From contig JAEMBT020000002.1 of the NCBI GenBank assembly GCA_018873245.2, forward strand, positions 2,828,001 to 2,892,000: 64,000 nt of DNA, written 5' to 3'. The stretch is from Archegozetes longisetosus. Taxonomy: Eukaryota; Arthropoda; Arachnida; Sarcoptiformes; Trhypochthoniidae. Both the position numbers and the translations under genes were made by a program. The notes under the pieces were generated by a model, which searched no databases, was not told where the DNA came from, and saw only the letters and a program-made list of their open reading frames with translations. Every line of letters starts with the position of its first letter. The stretch's first letter is position 1. This document shows positions 10,937-23,067 of the stretch, piece by piece.

Positions 10937-12613
10937 TAATCGAATCCGAATATCAAATCAAAAATTTTTTATATCGAATAGTTTTCGATATATTCGAATT
11001 TTGTGTCGAATTTTTCTATTTTTTTATTTTAAGATTTTTGATGATATATGGTTTTGATGTAGAATTTAACGCTGACTACAAATATGAAAACCATTTTTCG
11101 ATATCTTTAATATCCACTGAATAAATCTATATTTTGTCCCATTTTAAAACTTTAACGCCATCTAATGCTTAAACTATAAGTTGTACGGAGGTGGCCAATT
11201 GGCAATTTTGATCAGGCTGATGACCTCTATTAAAATATATCATCAGATCCCGAGTGCCAAATTAGGCAGAATCCCATAGGCTTTCCGGCAATGTTCTTTA
11301 TAAATAGACTATATCGTCAACTCAATCATAATCTCGAAGAAGCTCATCAGCTTTAGGCTTAGAATCTCTCTCAAGTATAAAGTATTCAGGTCTAGAATCC
11401 CTCTCAGGTCTAGAGTGCTCAGGTCCAGAAGCACATATCTACTACTATACTCAAAAACACGTATAAAGGAAATATCTGAAACACTTAGGCTAGTTCAAAA
11501 TTTGGTAGCTTTGCCAAGGTTAGTTCGCCACTCGCGCTATTACCTACCAAACTGAACTAATGTCATGGCAATATATTAAGTTTAGTTAGCCAATGCAAGT
11601 AGAATGGCTAGGCTTGGATAGTCAATAAAACTTTGACTTACAGCAATATTGATGAATTGCATTTGAGGCTTAAGTGTAACTTAACAAAATTGCCAGTATG
11701 AGAAAGAATGAGAGTTTGGGTCTGAAATTTGAATAATTAAAACTTAACTGCGCTAAGGTTCTATCAGCTAAATCTAGAAAGAGTTTAAAGTAGAAAATTG
11801 AGTTATAAATTTTTGAAAAGTCACCCATAACTTAAGTGATATTTGTGAATAAGTCAGTTAGATAAGCTGTCCCGCGTATCCGCTCTATGCCTAGTAATCT
11901 TTAGCTTTTTCTTCGAAGAACTAGAGATCTTGAATCGAATTCTCATTACTATTCAATCTGCAATCTCTTTATAATGACTGAATGACCTGTTAATTGATGA
12001 AAAATTTTCTATAAGAGCCATATACAAAGTAATTGACGGAGACTTACACTTAATCGAATTCGTTGTATTTTAATCAAATTTTGATTTAAACTTTTAAAAA
12101 TTGGTTTCACTAAGCTTTAGATATGGTTTTAGATTTATATCCAAAAACAACGTCAGAGTTACTAAACTTTTTCCTATTGCATTACAAGCGATTTAAGCCT
12201 TTTTTAAAAGCCGTAATTAGTTTCATTTATATTTGTTCATCAAGTGGTTGACACTTGACCTGATGTTTTCTGTTTTTCACTCACTTTCTATTAATTTTGA
12301 TTAGTTTTCTCAAAATTAAGACCAAAAAATGTCCACAAATTTTGAGTGTTTAGTAAAATATAATAACTATAACTATAGTATTGTTGTTAATAATAACATA
12401 AATAGCATTTCATTCGCTATTATTTACGAAAAATCAAAGAAATGATCGAAAACGCAATCAATGAAGTCATTGGTTTCGAAACGCATTTATTCGAAGTATT
12501 AATTAATTAATTAAAACAATAATTAATTGATTTTTTCTTTTTTCAATCACTAGTTATTTGATCCGAAATTCAATGAATACGTAATAATCGATTGCAATAA
12601 AGAGATCAAAAAC
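10937..12613. other. Noncoding stretch with a possible promoter-bearing relic near 11.2-11.65 kb
   Basis: No gene recognised. From about 11180 the composition becomes less AT-rich. There is a TATA-like tataaatagac at about 11299 and an AATAAA signal at about 11625, which would suit a worn LTR, but no target repeat or clear ends were found. TTAATTAA-type short repeats occur near 12500. Confidence 0.3.
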
Positions 12614-12664
12614 TTGTCGCGAATTAGAGTTTGGCCTAAGAGTCAAAACAAAGTCAATAATAAA

Positions 12665-14266
12665 ATGATTAACGAAACAGATTTTAAGCCGAAATCGAAA
12701 ACAATCTCAAAATTAGATTCACTTAAGACTGGTTTGAGTCAATATTCATTCTCAAAACAGTCTAAAAGTAGTGTTAATTGTGTTTCAGACCCGCGTCTTT
12801 TGAAACTAAAACTCGATTTAAAGCCCGAAAGCTATAATCGGTTCAAAACTTTGCTGAAAGTCATTAAAATTGTTTCTAATAATGACTGCAATCAAATATC
12901 AGAAAATGAATGGAATTTCCTCATTCCTAACAAAATGTTTTCCATTGGTTATAGAAATGTTGAAAAGAATTATTGGAGAACTAGTTTTAACAACTTTTGG
13001 ATCTTTATATTCAAGTAATTGACTAATCGATTTGAAAATTGATTGTTTTTTAGTAAGAAATTAATGTTTTCTATTGTTTATGGTTAGGTTCTCGAGAGAA
13101 CGACTAACTATGAAACATCTTGTAGTATTTTTCCGTTTTTTAATGAGTTTAATTCTATGGCTTTGGACCGAAATCTTCCTAATTATGAAAGAGTTATGCA
13201 ATTGAGAGAAAATATGAATAAAATGAGACTTAGTTTGAATGATAGTGATAGTAGTTGCGCCAAAAAAGCAGAAGAAACGGAGAGAAATAAGGATCTAACT
13301 AATAGAAAGACTGAGAGTTCAGAAGAAGACAATAAAATAAATTTCAATCCATTTGAATCTATCTTCGATATGAGTCTCGAGAAGATAGAAGGTTTTCATC
13401 TAATGGTTCAGGTAATTAAGAAAATTTTGGCCAATAGCCAAAAAGTAAGTGAGTTTCAGACTGATCACTGGAGAGAAGTGACGGATAGGATGAGAGAAAA
13501 TGGCTTTAATGGTTTGACTGTCAAACAATGTTCTAATAGTTTCTATAAATTTGTTTCATTTTACGTTAAGGTATTTCAGATTCTGTTCACTAAAACTATT
13601 GTTTTTATGCTTAATTTATTTTTTCACTAGAATTTTGATGCTTTACGAAACGCTTCCGATGATCATAAGATTTGCACCATTTTCAGATTGCTTAAGATCG
13701 TTCATACGATCGACTTATCGCTGTTTTACAAGTGGAAATCATATACTTATAGGCGACTCATGGCATTTGCGAAATCGGCTCCGATTCAGAACTATCTGTA
13801 TCACGAAGATAAGTATAAGCAGATGGAGTTAAAATCAAGAAAGGAAGAAAGATCTGCTGATAAAATGCTTACGAAGAGAAATATCGATTTCTATAATAGA
13901 ATCAAATTTGAGAAAATAAGTGCCGATAGAATTATGAATAATGAAGGCGTCGATAGAAAAAATGTACGTTTTGATTATCAATTTATTATGATTCACTTTT
14001 AATTGTAAAAATGAAAAAGACCGCAAATTTATTTTGAAGATGTCTTATCGAGATTTTCTATTTTAATACTAGATTGCCAATCATTGATTTTTTTATGTTT
14101 TATCAAATAGAGCTGCTATCAGAGAAGATCTTCAACATTCGTGCCAAAAGACCCAAACGTGCGGTTGATTGAAAGTGAAGCTAAGTCTAGAAAACAATCC
14201 TTTTCTGAAGATGTTTCAGACAATTTTCGAAAGAAAGTGAAGATAGAGTTCATTGATTTGTATTAA
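12665..14266 (+). CDS. Multi-exon protein with two SANT/trihelix-like modules
   Basis: Proposed exons: 12665-13014, about 13099-13570, 13631-13963 and 14111-14266. The last three junctions have clear GT-AG ends and keep frame; the first is uncertain (acceptors after 13087 or 13098). The product would be about 436 residues. Two ~50-residue segments resemble each other: LLKVIKIV...EWNFLIP...GYRNV near 12850-12985, and MVQVIKKIL...HWREVTDRM...LTVKQCSNSF near 13400-13545. The pattern W-x3-(V/L)-x-(D/N)-x-M ... GF..LT..QC...F is that of Myb/SANT-like (trihelix or MADF-like) DNA-binding folds. The rest is charged, with a Lys/Arg-rich C-terminus ending KKVKIEFIDLY. A nuclear DNA-binding role is inferred only. 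An in-frame region upstream of 12665 lacks a clear ATG, so the start could lie in an unseen exon. Confidence 0.6.
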
Positions 14267-16850
14267 CATCTCATTTCATTGATTCGCTAGAAATTGTATT
14301 TGTTCTGATGAATATTTGTAATTCAAAGTTTGTCGCAATATTTTCGAGGCTCTAAATAATAGGTTACTCAATTTTTTTGCAAGTTTCAGGAATATTCATC
14401 AAATACTATATACATATCTGGTATGCAAACTTTTTAATAGAAATAAAAGTTTTGTGCAATAATTGATTACTTATTTCGAGATGTTTACTGAACGAGTTCA
14501 TATTGTTCATTGAAAAACTAGCTTTTAATGCTCTCTCAACATTTTACTCTTTTTACCTTATCTGAAATCCGTTTTCATAAGGCTTTAATAAATACAAAAC
14601 TATCGCAAAACGAAAAGTAATAAAATTAAAGAGAAATCACGTGATTTCCATTTGTTTTGTAATGAAGTCAAATATGTAAATATTTTTAATTAAGTTGAAA
14701 AGTTTAAATGGAGATATGATCTGATTCTTACCAAAACCAATATGACGCTTGAAGCGTTTCGCGGAGCTCAATAATATCTGTATAAAATGATGGACAGGTT
14801 TTAAGTTGAACAATATGTTTCTATTAGTGTTTATTCCCTTACTATTTCAATACATTTTTATTTCTTATAACTTGTCTAAAAATAAGTATTTAGTTACTGA
14901 TAGTTTTAATTAGTTATTCGTGTTCTTAATATAAATCATTATTAATTATTACGTACTGTATTTTGGTGCAAACACTCGCTAAATGACGGCAAATAATAAA
15001 GGTTTAGTCAAATGATTGAGAAGAGATAAACACTCATCAAAACTGTGTTTATATTAATCGAATCTCGAATAAGAGTTCAGTTCTTAAAACTAAGTCAAAG
15101 TTTGACAAATGCAAATTGAACAATTTGATAAAAGTAATGAAAAAATGCAGCGGTCACGAATCTAATTCAATAACGAATAGATTAATAGCATTGATAGTAA
15201 AAAGAAACAATTTGTTTACATAATCGCAAACAATACTATAGTTTGGTTTGCAAAAATGAGTTTAATTTGTTTTTAGGCAAATATATTGAAGTACTTTACT
15301 TCAAGTGTTTACATCAATTAAACTGTAATTTAATTGATTTTAATTAAAAATAACATTATAAAAGATAGTCTCAGCTATTTAATTGTATCTAATTTATTCT
15401 TATTTTTGATAAGTTTGATTCAATCAATTTCAATTGACTTAATAGTTTATTACAGAGACTGTCATTGAAAAAGTTCTTTTACAGAAAATCTTTGGTTAAA
15501 CAAAATTGAGTTAAAAAAAACAAGTGAAAAAAGTATTAAAAGTTTGCAAAAGAGACGCCAGATGGTTGAAAAATCAAATCAAATATTCATCACATCGAAT
15601 GTTTTGATTGAGTGACAAAAATTCTTATCAAAGAGCTCTGATTCGATTCGAGAACAGATTTGAAATGCTTAGTAAAACCTACTGAATAGAGTAGTAAACA
15701 TCGAAATGTGACCACTTTTTGGGCACATTTTTATGCAAACGTATTGTTAGCTTATGAAATATATTAGTGATCATTTGCTGAGTTCTAAAACTGAATTCTT
15801 ATCTATTATTTTTTTTTATTTATATTTCGATTTAATCATTGACTAAATTATGAATAAGAAACTATCAAACATTAAACATTTATCGATATTTGTTCACATC
15901 AATCACTTATAAATCATATTTGAGCAAAAAATAGTATTTTCAAAGTAATTAACTGACAAAAAATGTCAAATTACAAGTTATTTCCAATCATTATAAATGA
16001 ATAACAAAGTAATAGACGGCAAAAATTTATCAAACATTCATTAATACTGAAAGAAAAATTGGCTAAAATATGACCAATCATACGAATATAACAGAGTAAG
16101 TCATTCGAGTTGAGTTTAAATAATGAGTTCAATCACTTTTAGAAACTATGTTTGAGTTAATCAAAATTTTGAACTAAAATAAAGTTTGCTTAGACTACGA
16201 TAGGAGTAAGTGATCGACTTTTATGAAGAACTATTGAAAATGGCTAATCACAGCGACCAGTTTATAAAGAAGTCATATGACCACATCGAAGGAAAAATCA
16301 AAAATGAACCAAATTTAATTTAAAAAACTAATATTAGCGTCAATTAAATGTTTAATAAAAGAAGTTTTAATCACAATTCAATTTGAATTTTGCATTCATT
16401 TTGATGTTTTGTAATGTGACTAAAGTATGTTTAATATAGGGATCTATAAGTGAAAAACATTAGCATTTGACCAAATATCGGGCTCAGTCCTCAGCCATTT
16501 GCAAACCTTATCAATAGAACAATAGGAAGTAAAAACAAGCTTTCAAAAGTATGGCAATTCATCAATGCTATGAATTTTTAGACGAGAATCTTTAAAACTA
16601 AGTCCTTTATATTTTGATTAATACGTTAATGAACAAAATTATTAGTTTTATGTTTAAACAAAACTTATCTCTTCAATAGACTCATTATAAATGTATTCAA
16701 ATATTCATTGAATTAAGTTATTTTAATTTGAATAATCTCAACATTAACTCAAATTTTCACTAAAATTTGAGCACAAACTAAAGATACTATTACGGTTAAC
16801 AACATATTTAGTTAGTATTTATGGATACAATTATATAATGATTTAGATTT
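14267..16850. other. AT-rich intergenic DNA, no gene seen
   Basis: About 2.6 kb without an open frame of substance, splice-compatible coding or clear terminal repeats. Confidence 0.5.
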
Positions 16851-16863
16851 AATAATAAAATCT

Positions 16864-17143
16864 TTAATAAGTATTAGTATGATTCACATCAATAATCTTA
16901 ATATTAGTTCGCTTATGGAGAAAGTAAGCAAATAATAAGGCAAACGATGTGTTAATAAATGCAAACATTGAGACCAAATAGTAATAACGACTACAAATCA
17001 GTAATAATGTGCCAACAATTGCCATAACTATAGCATTAGTCACAATTAAAAGTAGTTTCTCTTTGAAAATAGCAACCATTCCCAAAATCGATCATATTAT
17101 AGACACGATGAATAATACCGAACAAGTTATAAGGTTTGTCTCT
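16864..17143 (-). pseudogene. Second exon of a small four-TM-family gene, probably pseudogenic
   Basis: On the minus strand an acceptor (ttttttag) precedes 17143. The frame then reads TNLITCSVLFIVSII, a stop, and SILGMVAIFKEKLLLIV with two further hydrophobic spans and HKRTNIKI. The order of hydrophobic segments and the G-(M/A)-(V/I)-A-(V/I)-F-K-(E/D)-(K/N) core match the second exons at 32077 and 49053. The acceptor phase (two bases complete a codon) is also the same. The in-frame TGA near 17096 and the lack of a visible first exon suggest a dead copy. A hairpin element lies just upstream at 17224-17301. Confidence 0.5.
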
Positions 17144-17223
17144 AAAAAATAGTTTAACAAACTTCAACTCATGATAAAAGTTTTGATTAACGAAATCAAA
17201 ATTACAATCAAATTTGTTTTATT

Positions 17224-17301
17224 AGGTCAAACCATAAGTAATTGCAAACCTTTTCATAATAAAACATGAAAAAGTTTGCAATTACTTATGGTTTGACCTA
17301 A
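17224..17301. mobile_element. Mariner-type miniature element (hairpin), TA target
   Basis: TTAGGTCAAACCATAAGTAA... is followed after a short loop by its near-perfect reverse complement (arms about 28-30 bp, 78 bp overall), flanked by TA on each side. TTAGGT...ATAAGTAATTGC is typical of mariner terminal repeats. It is almost a bare pair of TIRs. Confidence 0.75.
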
Positions 17302-17373
17302 TACATGACTAAATCGATTATAAAATTAACTGACTGTAAATTCCTGAAAAATAGTTCAAATGTATCAACTTGT

Positions 17374-18360
17374 CAGCTGATTGTCCCAAAATTACAATTG
17401 ATTCAATCAATAAAATTATTTGAAATGTTCAAAGAGTGTATTTAACAAGATTATAGTTAGCACTCCGATCATTTCGATGCATTTTGACAACGAACAATTC
17501 ACTTGAAATGTTTGAAAATTGACTAATATTACAAACTTTGATACTACTGACAAACTAATAAAGGAACAAAAATAAGTCGTGAATGTATTTTTATTTCAGA
17601 ACCTAAAAACTTTTAACAAATTGATGTTTTGAATGTAGAAACTATGACAACAGGTTATGTTTACCACTTTTGACGATTTAATTTCTTTTTGACAATGATT
17701 AGGAAAAATCAATTTTAATCTCATACCTAAAGGTAAAGCTGTTTAATATTTTGCAAGAATTCAATCATCTTCAGAATGATATTCGCTTAAATAACAGTTC
17801 ATCTAATACATCGAATGCAATGCAATCACAAAACAATATTATCTTATATGAAGTTTATAACGTGGTGCTCAATAAAAAGCTGTACAGAATACAAGAATAG
17901 AGAATTGTTTAGAAATTGACTGTTTGTTGATTAGAATGAGTGCATTACTTAAGTGCTCGTATCGATTCAATTTAATTGTTTATGCAGTTTGTGGACTTTA
18001 TCAAAATACAGTCAGTAATATTGAAAAAAATACTGAAAAAATAGATGCTTAATTTCGAATTGAGTGCAAATCTTTGAGCATATCTAAACGTTTGAAAAAT
18101 GACAACTTGAAAATGAAATCTAAGTCATTGAAATAGTAACTAAGTGTTAACGACATTGTAGACAACAGTTGTTTTATGTCTATTTATGGTATTGTATAAG
18201 AAATCTGTCAAATAATTTCAATTTTGGAAGATGTAAGCTGATCCTAAAATTTTCAAATCATCTGCAAATCTGAGATATTAAATGAAATGTTCAAAAAGTG
18301 TATTTAACGACATTATAGTTAGCATTTCAATCATTTTGAGGCATTTTATCAACAAATAAA
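17374..18360. repeat. Diverged direct duplication (17374-17500 and 18235-18360)
   Basis: The segment tgaaatgttcaaagagtgta... at 17421 recurs at 18282 with scattered changes; similarity extends upstream to an AGCTGAT motif in both. No coding content. The origin is unknown (old element copies or a local duplication). Confidence 0.55.
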
Positions 18361-19799
18361 CTGTTTTACTTCAAATATTTAGCTGATCCATAATTCTTTG
18401 CCACTATTCAAAATTTATTATTGAGAAAAGTTTTTAAAATACAAAAGTAGTATTCTTTGAACATTGGTTTGTAGTTACTATCACATTCAGTTACTCACAT
18501 ATAATATAATCATAGAATATTTCCAACTTCTCATAAATTTATAAATGATATTCGAAATAAGTGGCAAAGACTTATGGCTCAATCTAATATTTGAGTATCA
18601 GTTTGTGCTTAAAATACATTGGAATATGGATATAAAAAGTGTATTTTGCCAGTGAATTTTACCCTTAATAACAAGGCATATGTGACTTTTAGATGCCACA
18701 AATCCATTAGTCACCCATATTTTCAGCAGATAAATATTTTTTGTGATTCCGTATGAATTCGATTAAAGGTTTAAAGAGTAAATGATTTCAAAGTGAAGCT
18801 TAAACAGTATTTGTAGAATGAAATGATATCCAATTATCTAGTCTAACGAAGAATTAAATAACTAAAATGCGTTCATTAACGTTTTGCTCTAGATTAACAT
18901 TAGATAACTTCGTATATCTACTTAGATTCTGTAATTCAATTTTTTTGTGTAGATTATGAGATTGAAAATAATTTACCAAGGTTTTCAAACTTGATTTGGT
19001 TTCATAAATGATTCTGAGATTAAAAAATAGTTTTCCTAGTGAATTAGTTCAATCGAACCTTTCACAAACTAATGTCATTGAGTTAATTTTGTTTATTAAG
19101 TGACTGTAGTATCTGATGACAAATTTCAATTTTAATTTTTGGAATAGTCTTGGAAATTATAAATTGAGTTACAAAACATTTAAGGTACAACTTCTTTCGA
19201 TACTTCTTCTATTGATAGGATATTATAGTAGATAAGCATATTTACAAGCTGAAATTTTATATCAATTGAACCAATTATCGTATTGTGACTTCATTATAAA
19301 TTATGTCGATATAAACTTTGAAAGCTTCATTTTAGTTTTTAATACAATCAATATAAATTTTGTGACTATTCACTTTTATCGTAAATTAATTTCTATTTAG
19401 TACAATGTTTTAGAATTATTTGGTATTAACAATATCTCAACAAGACAATTGTTCTAGCTAAAATCTGTAAAACTTTCATACTTAAGACAAAATCTTTCAA
19501 ATGTTTTGAGACACTTGAAAATTAGTCAAGAAAGGTTTTTTAATTTTTTTTGATGATTAAGATGAAATTTATTTGAAAAATCAGTTTATTATTTATATAA
19601 ATATTTTCTAGCACACTGAAAGAGGTTCAGGTTATTTTCAAAACAAGTTTTTGTTAATAGGATTCTTAATATATAAATGAATTACATTTTAAGAAATTTG
19701 TATTATCAGTAATAGATATTTTATTATTACAATATAGTTGATTGATCTGAGACTGGTATCTAGTGTTTTGGACCAACCAATAATTTTTACAATCTTGAC
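18361..19799. other. AT-rich intergenic DNA
   Basis: No gene, tRNA or clear inverted repeat recognised. The left end of the neighbouring Polinton-like fossil, if preserved, should fall in or near the last few hundred bases, but no terminal repeat partner was found. Confidence 0.45.
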
Positions 19800-20450
19800 A
19801 ATCTAATCCGTTATGTATTATACTATTATTATTGTATTATTGAAGTATGAAAAGTATTATTATAATTATAAACTAATCATCAACAATATTGACCCATTTC
19901 TTATTACCAACTTGTGTGAAATATTTCCACATCTTAGTTTTTAAAGTTCTATTAAATCTTTCTACTATCGAAGCTTTCAAATCTGAATTTGTACTAAACC
20001 AAATAATATTTTTACTCTTTAAAAACTTCTTGAATTTATTATTAATGAATTCTTTACCTTTATCAGTTTGTAATTTAGTGGGACTCCTCTCTTTGAATAT
20101 TGTATCAAAAGTATTTGTTATTTCTTCTGCATTTTATTTTTAATAGGTTTAGCCCAAGCATATTTACTAAAACAATCTATAACAGTTAATAAGTAATTAA
20201 AGCCTTTATTTTCATTACTGAACTCTCTCATCTCAACTAAGTCTGCTTGCCATTGATCATCTATTTCTTTTACATAAACTCTTCTAGTTTCAAACTTTTT
20301 TCTAATTGGTTTATGTAAAGTATAAGTATCAACTGTATCTAAGAAATCTTTTACTTCTTTTTGTTTTAGTCCAGTTTTTCTTACTAAATCATTAATTCCT
20401 GAATAGCCTTGTTTAGGATCAAAATAAATATCTTTAAGTAATTGTCATGG
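19800..20450 (-). pseudogene. Polinton-type integrase (rve), fossil
   Basis: Minus-strand motifs in order: GYSGINDLVRKTGL, RRVYVKEIDDQWQADLVEM with the first catalytic acidic residue, DCFSKYAWAKPI, then SDLKASIVERFNRTLK (catalytic Glu region) and a YNTFHTSI segment. This is the retroviral-type integrase typical of Polintons, which inserts the linear element DNA. Broken. Confidence 0.85.
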
Positions 20451-20978
20451 ATTATGACCGAAACCTAACCATGATTTAGCTGACATTAAAGCTGCAACTT
20501 TCTTTGCGTCATTTCTAACATATTCTGGTTGATTTATGTCATTTGCTAATCTATTTGCTTCTTGTGCCAATAAATTATCAGCTATATTTCTATTCTTTGT
20601 ATCTTTATTTTTATCATATGCAATATCATGTTCTAAACATGCTTTATCTAAATCATTTATTCCTTTATAACCTTGTGATAATCTCTTACTAAGTTTAGTT
20701 CCAGGACCACAATAACTATATTTCCCAGTGTTATTAAAACTACCATTTTCTACATTTTCAGATAAAACATCTTTAGGTAGAGATAAATGCATCTCTGGTA
20801 TTGAAATTTTATTTAATAAAGTATTAAAAACTCCTTTACCTTTTTTGATAAATTGATAAAGTTTAGCTCCACAAGATGAACAAGTTCCAGTTATCATAGG
20901 TTTATTATTTTTAGAATAGATTTCTTTAATATTATTAACTTCTTTTTTACTCTTACATTTTAAACAATATATCATCAT
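20445..20978 (-). CDS. PLA2-domain virion protein with N-terminal zinc motif (Polinton-like fossil)
   Basis: A 177-residue frame. The N-terminus has a CLKCKSK...GTCSSCGAKL four-cysteine motif like the small domain (DUF5679-like, from memory) of Polintons and some large DNA viruses. Residues about 88-135 hold a phospholipase-A2-type signature: the calcium-loop-like YCGPGT and the catalytic-helix-like LEHDIAYDK. This matches parvovirus VP1-type PLA2 domains, thought to help virions breach endosomal membranes. It overlaps the end of the integrase region and faces away from the ATPase. The frame looks whole. Confidence 0.8.
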   Translation of the reverse strand: MMIYCLKCKSKKEVNNIKEIYSKNNKPMITGTCSSCGAKLYQFIKKGKGVFNTLLNKISIPEMHLSLPKDVLSENVENGSFNNTGKYSYCGPGTKLSKRLSQGYKGINDLDKACLEHDIAYDKNKDTKNRNIADNLLAQEANRLANDINQPEYVRNDAKKVAALMSAKSWLGFGHNP

Positions 20979-20994
20979 TTATAATTATAAATAA

Positions 20995-22074
20995 ATGTTA
21001 GACAATCTATCAATTCCTATTGAAAATAAAAGGAATAATAATCCTTTACTTACTAATTCAATTAGAGCTTGTATTGTAGGAAAATCCGGTTGTAGTAAAA
21101 CAAATCTATTATTAAATTTGTTACTTAATGATTGGTTGGATTATGATCATTTATATATTTTTAGTAAATCATTACATCAACCAGAATATTGCAATATAAT
21201 TTCGTAGCACAACAAAATTTTTGGATTTCTTCAACTTACTTTAATGAGGAATACGAGGTAAAAGACAGTTAATACATGTTTGCTTACCACTTTTATAGGG
21301 AAGCTTCTCCCAAAGTTGGGGCAGAGACTTGTAGGAGTTTGTGCTAATAATAGGAGGAATAGGGGGTATTGTTGGGTAATAGCTTTAGTTGGGTTTACTA
21401 TAGTGCTAAGGGTTAGCATTGTATTCCCTGTGACAGACCCCGCTTCATAATTTATGTCTGACTGTGGGAAAATATAAGTTTAGGCTATGGGAGAAATGTA
21501 AAGGAAAAAAAATTCTTTGCAATATCAAGTGATAATTAAAGGAATAAAAAGCAATTTGTCAAAAGAATTAATCGCTGATCTAATAAAGAATAAATTAACT
21601 GATGATTATTATATTAAAAAGATAGGTCAAGGTATAAAAGAAAAGAATAAAATAATAGTTGAATATTTTGATGATAACTAAAGTATACCCGATCCAACTA
21701 AATTAAAAAAAGAGTATAAAAACCTGATGATATTTGATGATATTATGTTGGAGAAACAAAACAAATGTGAAGCATATTATACAAGAGGCAGACATAATAA
21801 CGTTGATTGTTTTTATATATCACAGAATTATATTAAATTACCACGACAAACAATAAGAGAAAATTCAAATTTATTTATATTATTCTCTCAAGACAATATA
21901 ACATTAGATTATTTCTATAGAGATCATTGTACAGATATCAACAAAAATGATTTTAAATACTTATGCAATAAAAAATGGGAAAACCCTTATAGTTTTGTAA
22001 CAGTTGATTTATCATCAAATAAACGCAATGGAAAATACAGAAGAAACTTAAACGACTTTTATATCAGTTGTTAA
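20995..22074 (+). pseudogene. Packaging ATPase (FtsK/HerA, A32-like), fossil with an insert
   Basis: A Walker-A-like GKSGCSKTNLLL is near 21075. A Walker-B-like LMIFDDIM is near 21727, followed by RHNNVDCFYISQNY and a conserved C-terminal region with WENPYSFVTVDL. This ATPase pumps DNA into capsids in the Polinton/adenovirus-like lineage. A roughly 0.3-kb insert of different composition lies in its middle. Broken. Confidence 0.8.
21200..21512. mobile_element. Unidentified insert in the ATPase region
   Basis: About 310 bp, less AT-rich than the host element (for example ggaggaatagggggtattg), flanked on both sides by TTGCAATAT (about 21188-21196 and 21514-21522), which looks like a target duplication of about 8-9 bp. 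No terminal inverted repeat or coding identity recognised. Confidence 0.4.
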
Positions 22075-22168
22075 ACGATACCGTTTAACGATATAAAAAA
22101 ATATATCAATTTTTGAACGATACCGTTAAACGATATAAAAAATCTATCAATTTTTGAACGATCGTTTA
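22072..22168. repeat. Direct repeats with internal palindromes between Polinton genes
   Basis: AACGATACCGTTTAACGATA-type units followed by an atatcaatttttga stretch occur twice, plus a shorter third AACGATCGTTTAA. They lie in the gap between the ATPase and the next frame and could be a promoter or terminator array of the element. Confidence 0.6.
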
Positions 22169-22190
22169 ATTATTTGATAATAAATAAACA

Positions 22191-23067
22191 ATGTTCTTGA
22201 GTATTACTGATCCTAAGAAACGAGAACAAATTGTTAATGATTTTCTTAAAACTAGAAAAAATATTAAACAAAACTTTGAAGAAGAGAAACTAGTCAATAT
22301 GGGATTTAAAGAAGAAGCAGAAAAACTATTTAAACCAATAACAGAAACTATCAGTGAACAAAATATTGCACATAAAAAAGAATTGAGTGCTTTAGGTGAT
22401 AAGATATCATCAAATCAAGTAAAGATATACCAAAGAATAAATCAATTACCTGCAATAACTACTAGAACAGAAACCAAAACAGTAAAACCTACTATTCAAG
22501 TAAGTAGACTAATTCAAACTTATTTAAGTGATAATGACGATAAAAGTACTGCTGGATATTCGATAAGATATAATCCTAGTAATAATTATTATTCAATTGG
22601 TAATTTAATTATGAAGTTTGATAATAATTTACTAGAGATTGCAGGTAAGAAATATAATGCAACAGAAGGATTAATGGAATTATTAACCAAAAAAGATCCT
22701 AATTTAGATTTATGTGTAGATGGAAATTATGAAGATTATAAAGAAATACTTGAAAAGACAAATGCTATCTATCAGTTTTAATCCTGAAACTAAAAAAGTA
22801 AATTCAGATAGAAGTGAGAAATGGAAATTGATTAAACAATTATTCCCGCATTTATTCAAAAAATCAGGTGGAAAATTAAATATTACTTTCCTTCCAAGTG
22901 ATCCAGAATCTTTAATAAATCAGTTAAAATTATCTCTTGCTTCTTATAATGCAGGAAATAATGGAGAATATAAAAAGATAAATGCTATACTAGATGAATT
23001 ATTAAAAATGAAAATAATAACAAAGAATGACTATATAAAAATACATAGGAATGTTTTTCCATCATAA
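22191..23067 (+). pseudogene. Conserved Polinton protein of unknown function (two overlapping frames), fossil
   Basis: Begins FLSITDPKKREQIVNDFL with a charged helical region containing KLFKPITETI. It continues to ATEGLMELLTKK and an EDYKEILEKTNAIYQF block, and a second frame carries a basic region with SGGKLNITFLPSDPESL. Proteins of this pattern accompany arthropod Polintons (DUF8207-like, from memory). The function is unknown; a structural or DNA-binding role is possible. Confidence 0.6.

Noticed and set aside
11180-11650. Possible solo LTR with TATA and AATAAA signals
   Set aside because: No flanking target repeat or convincing TG...CA ends; kept only as a note on the intergenic stretch.
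19889-20143. Plus-strand 84-codon frame
   Set aside because: Antisense of the Polinton-type integrase, which matches known motifs on the minus strand.
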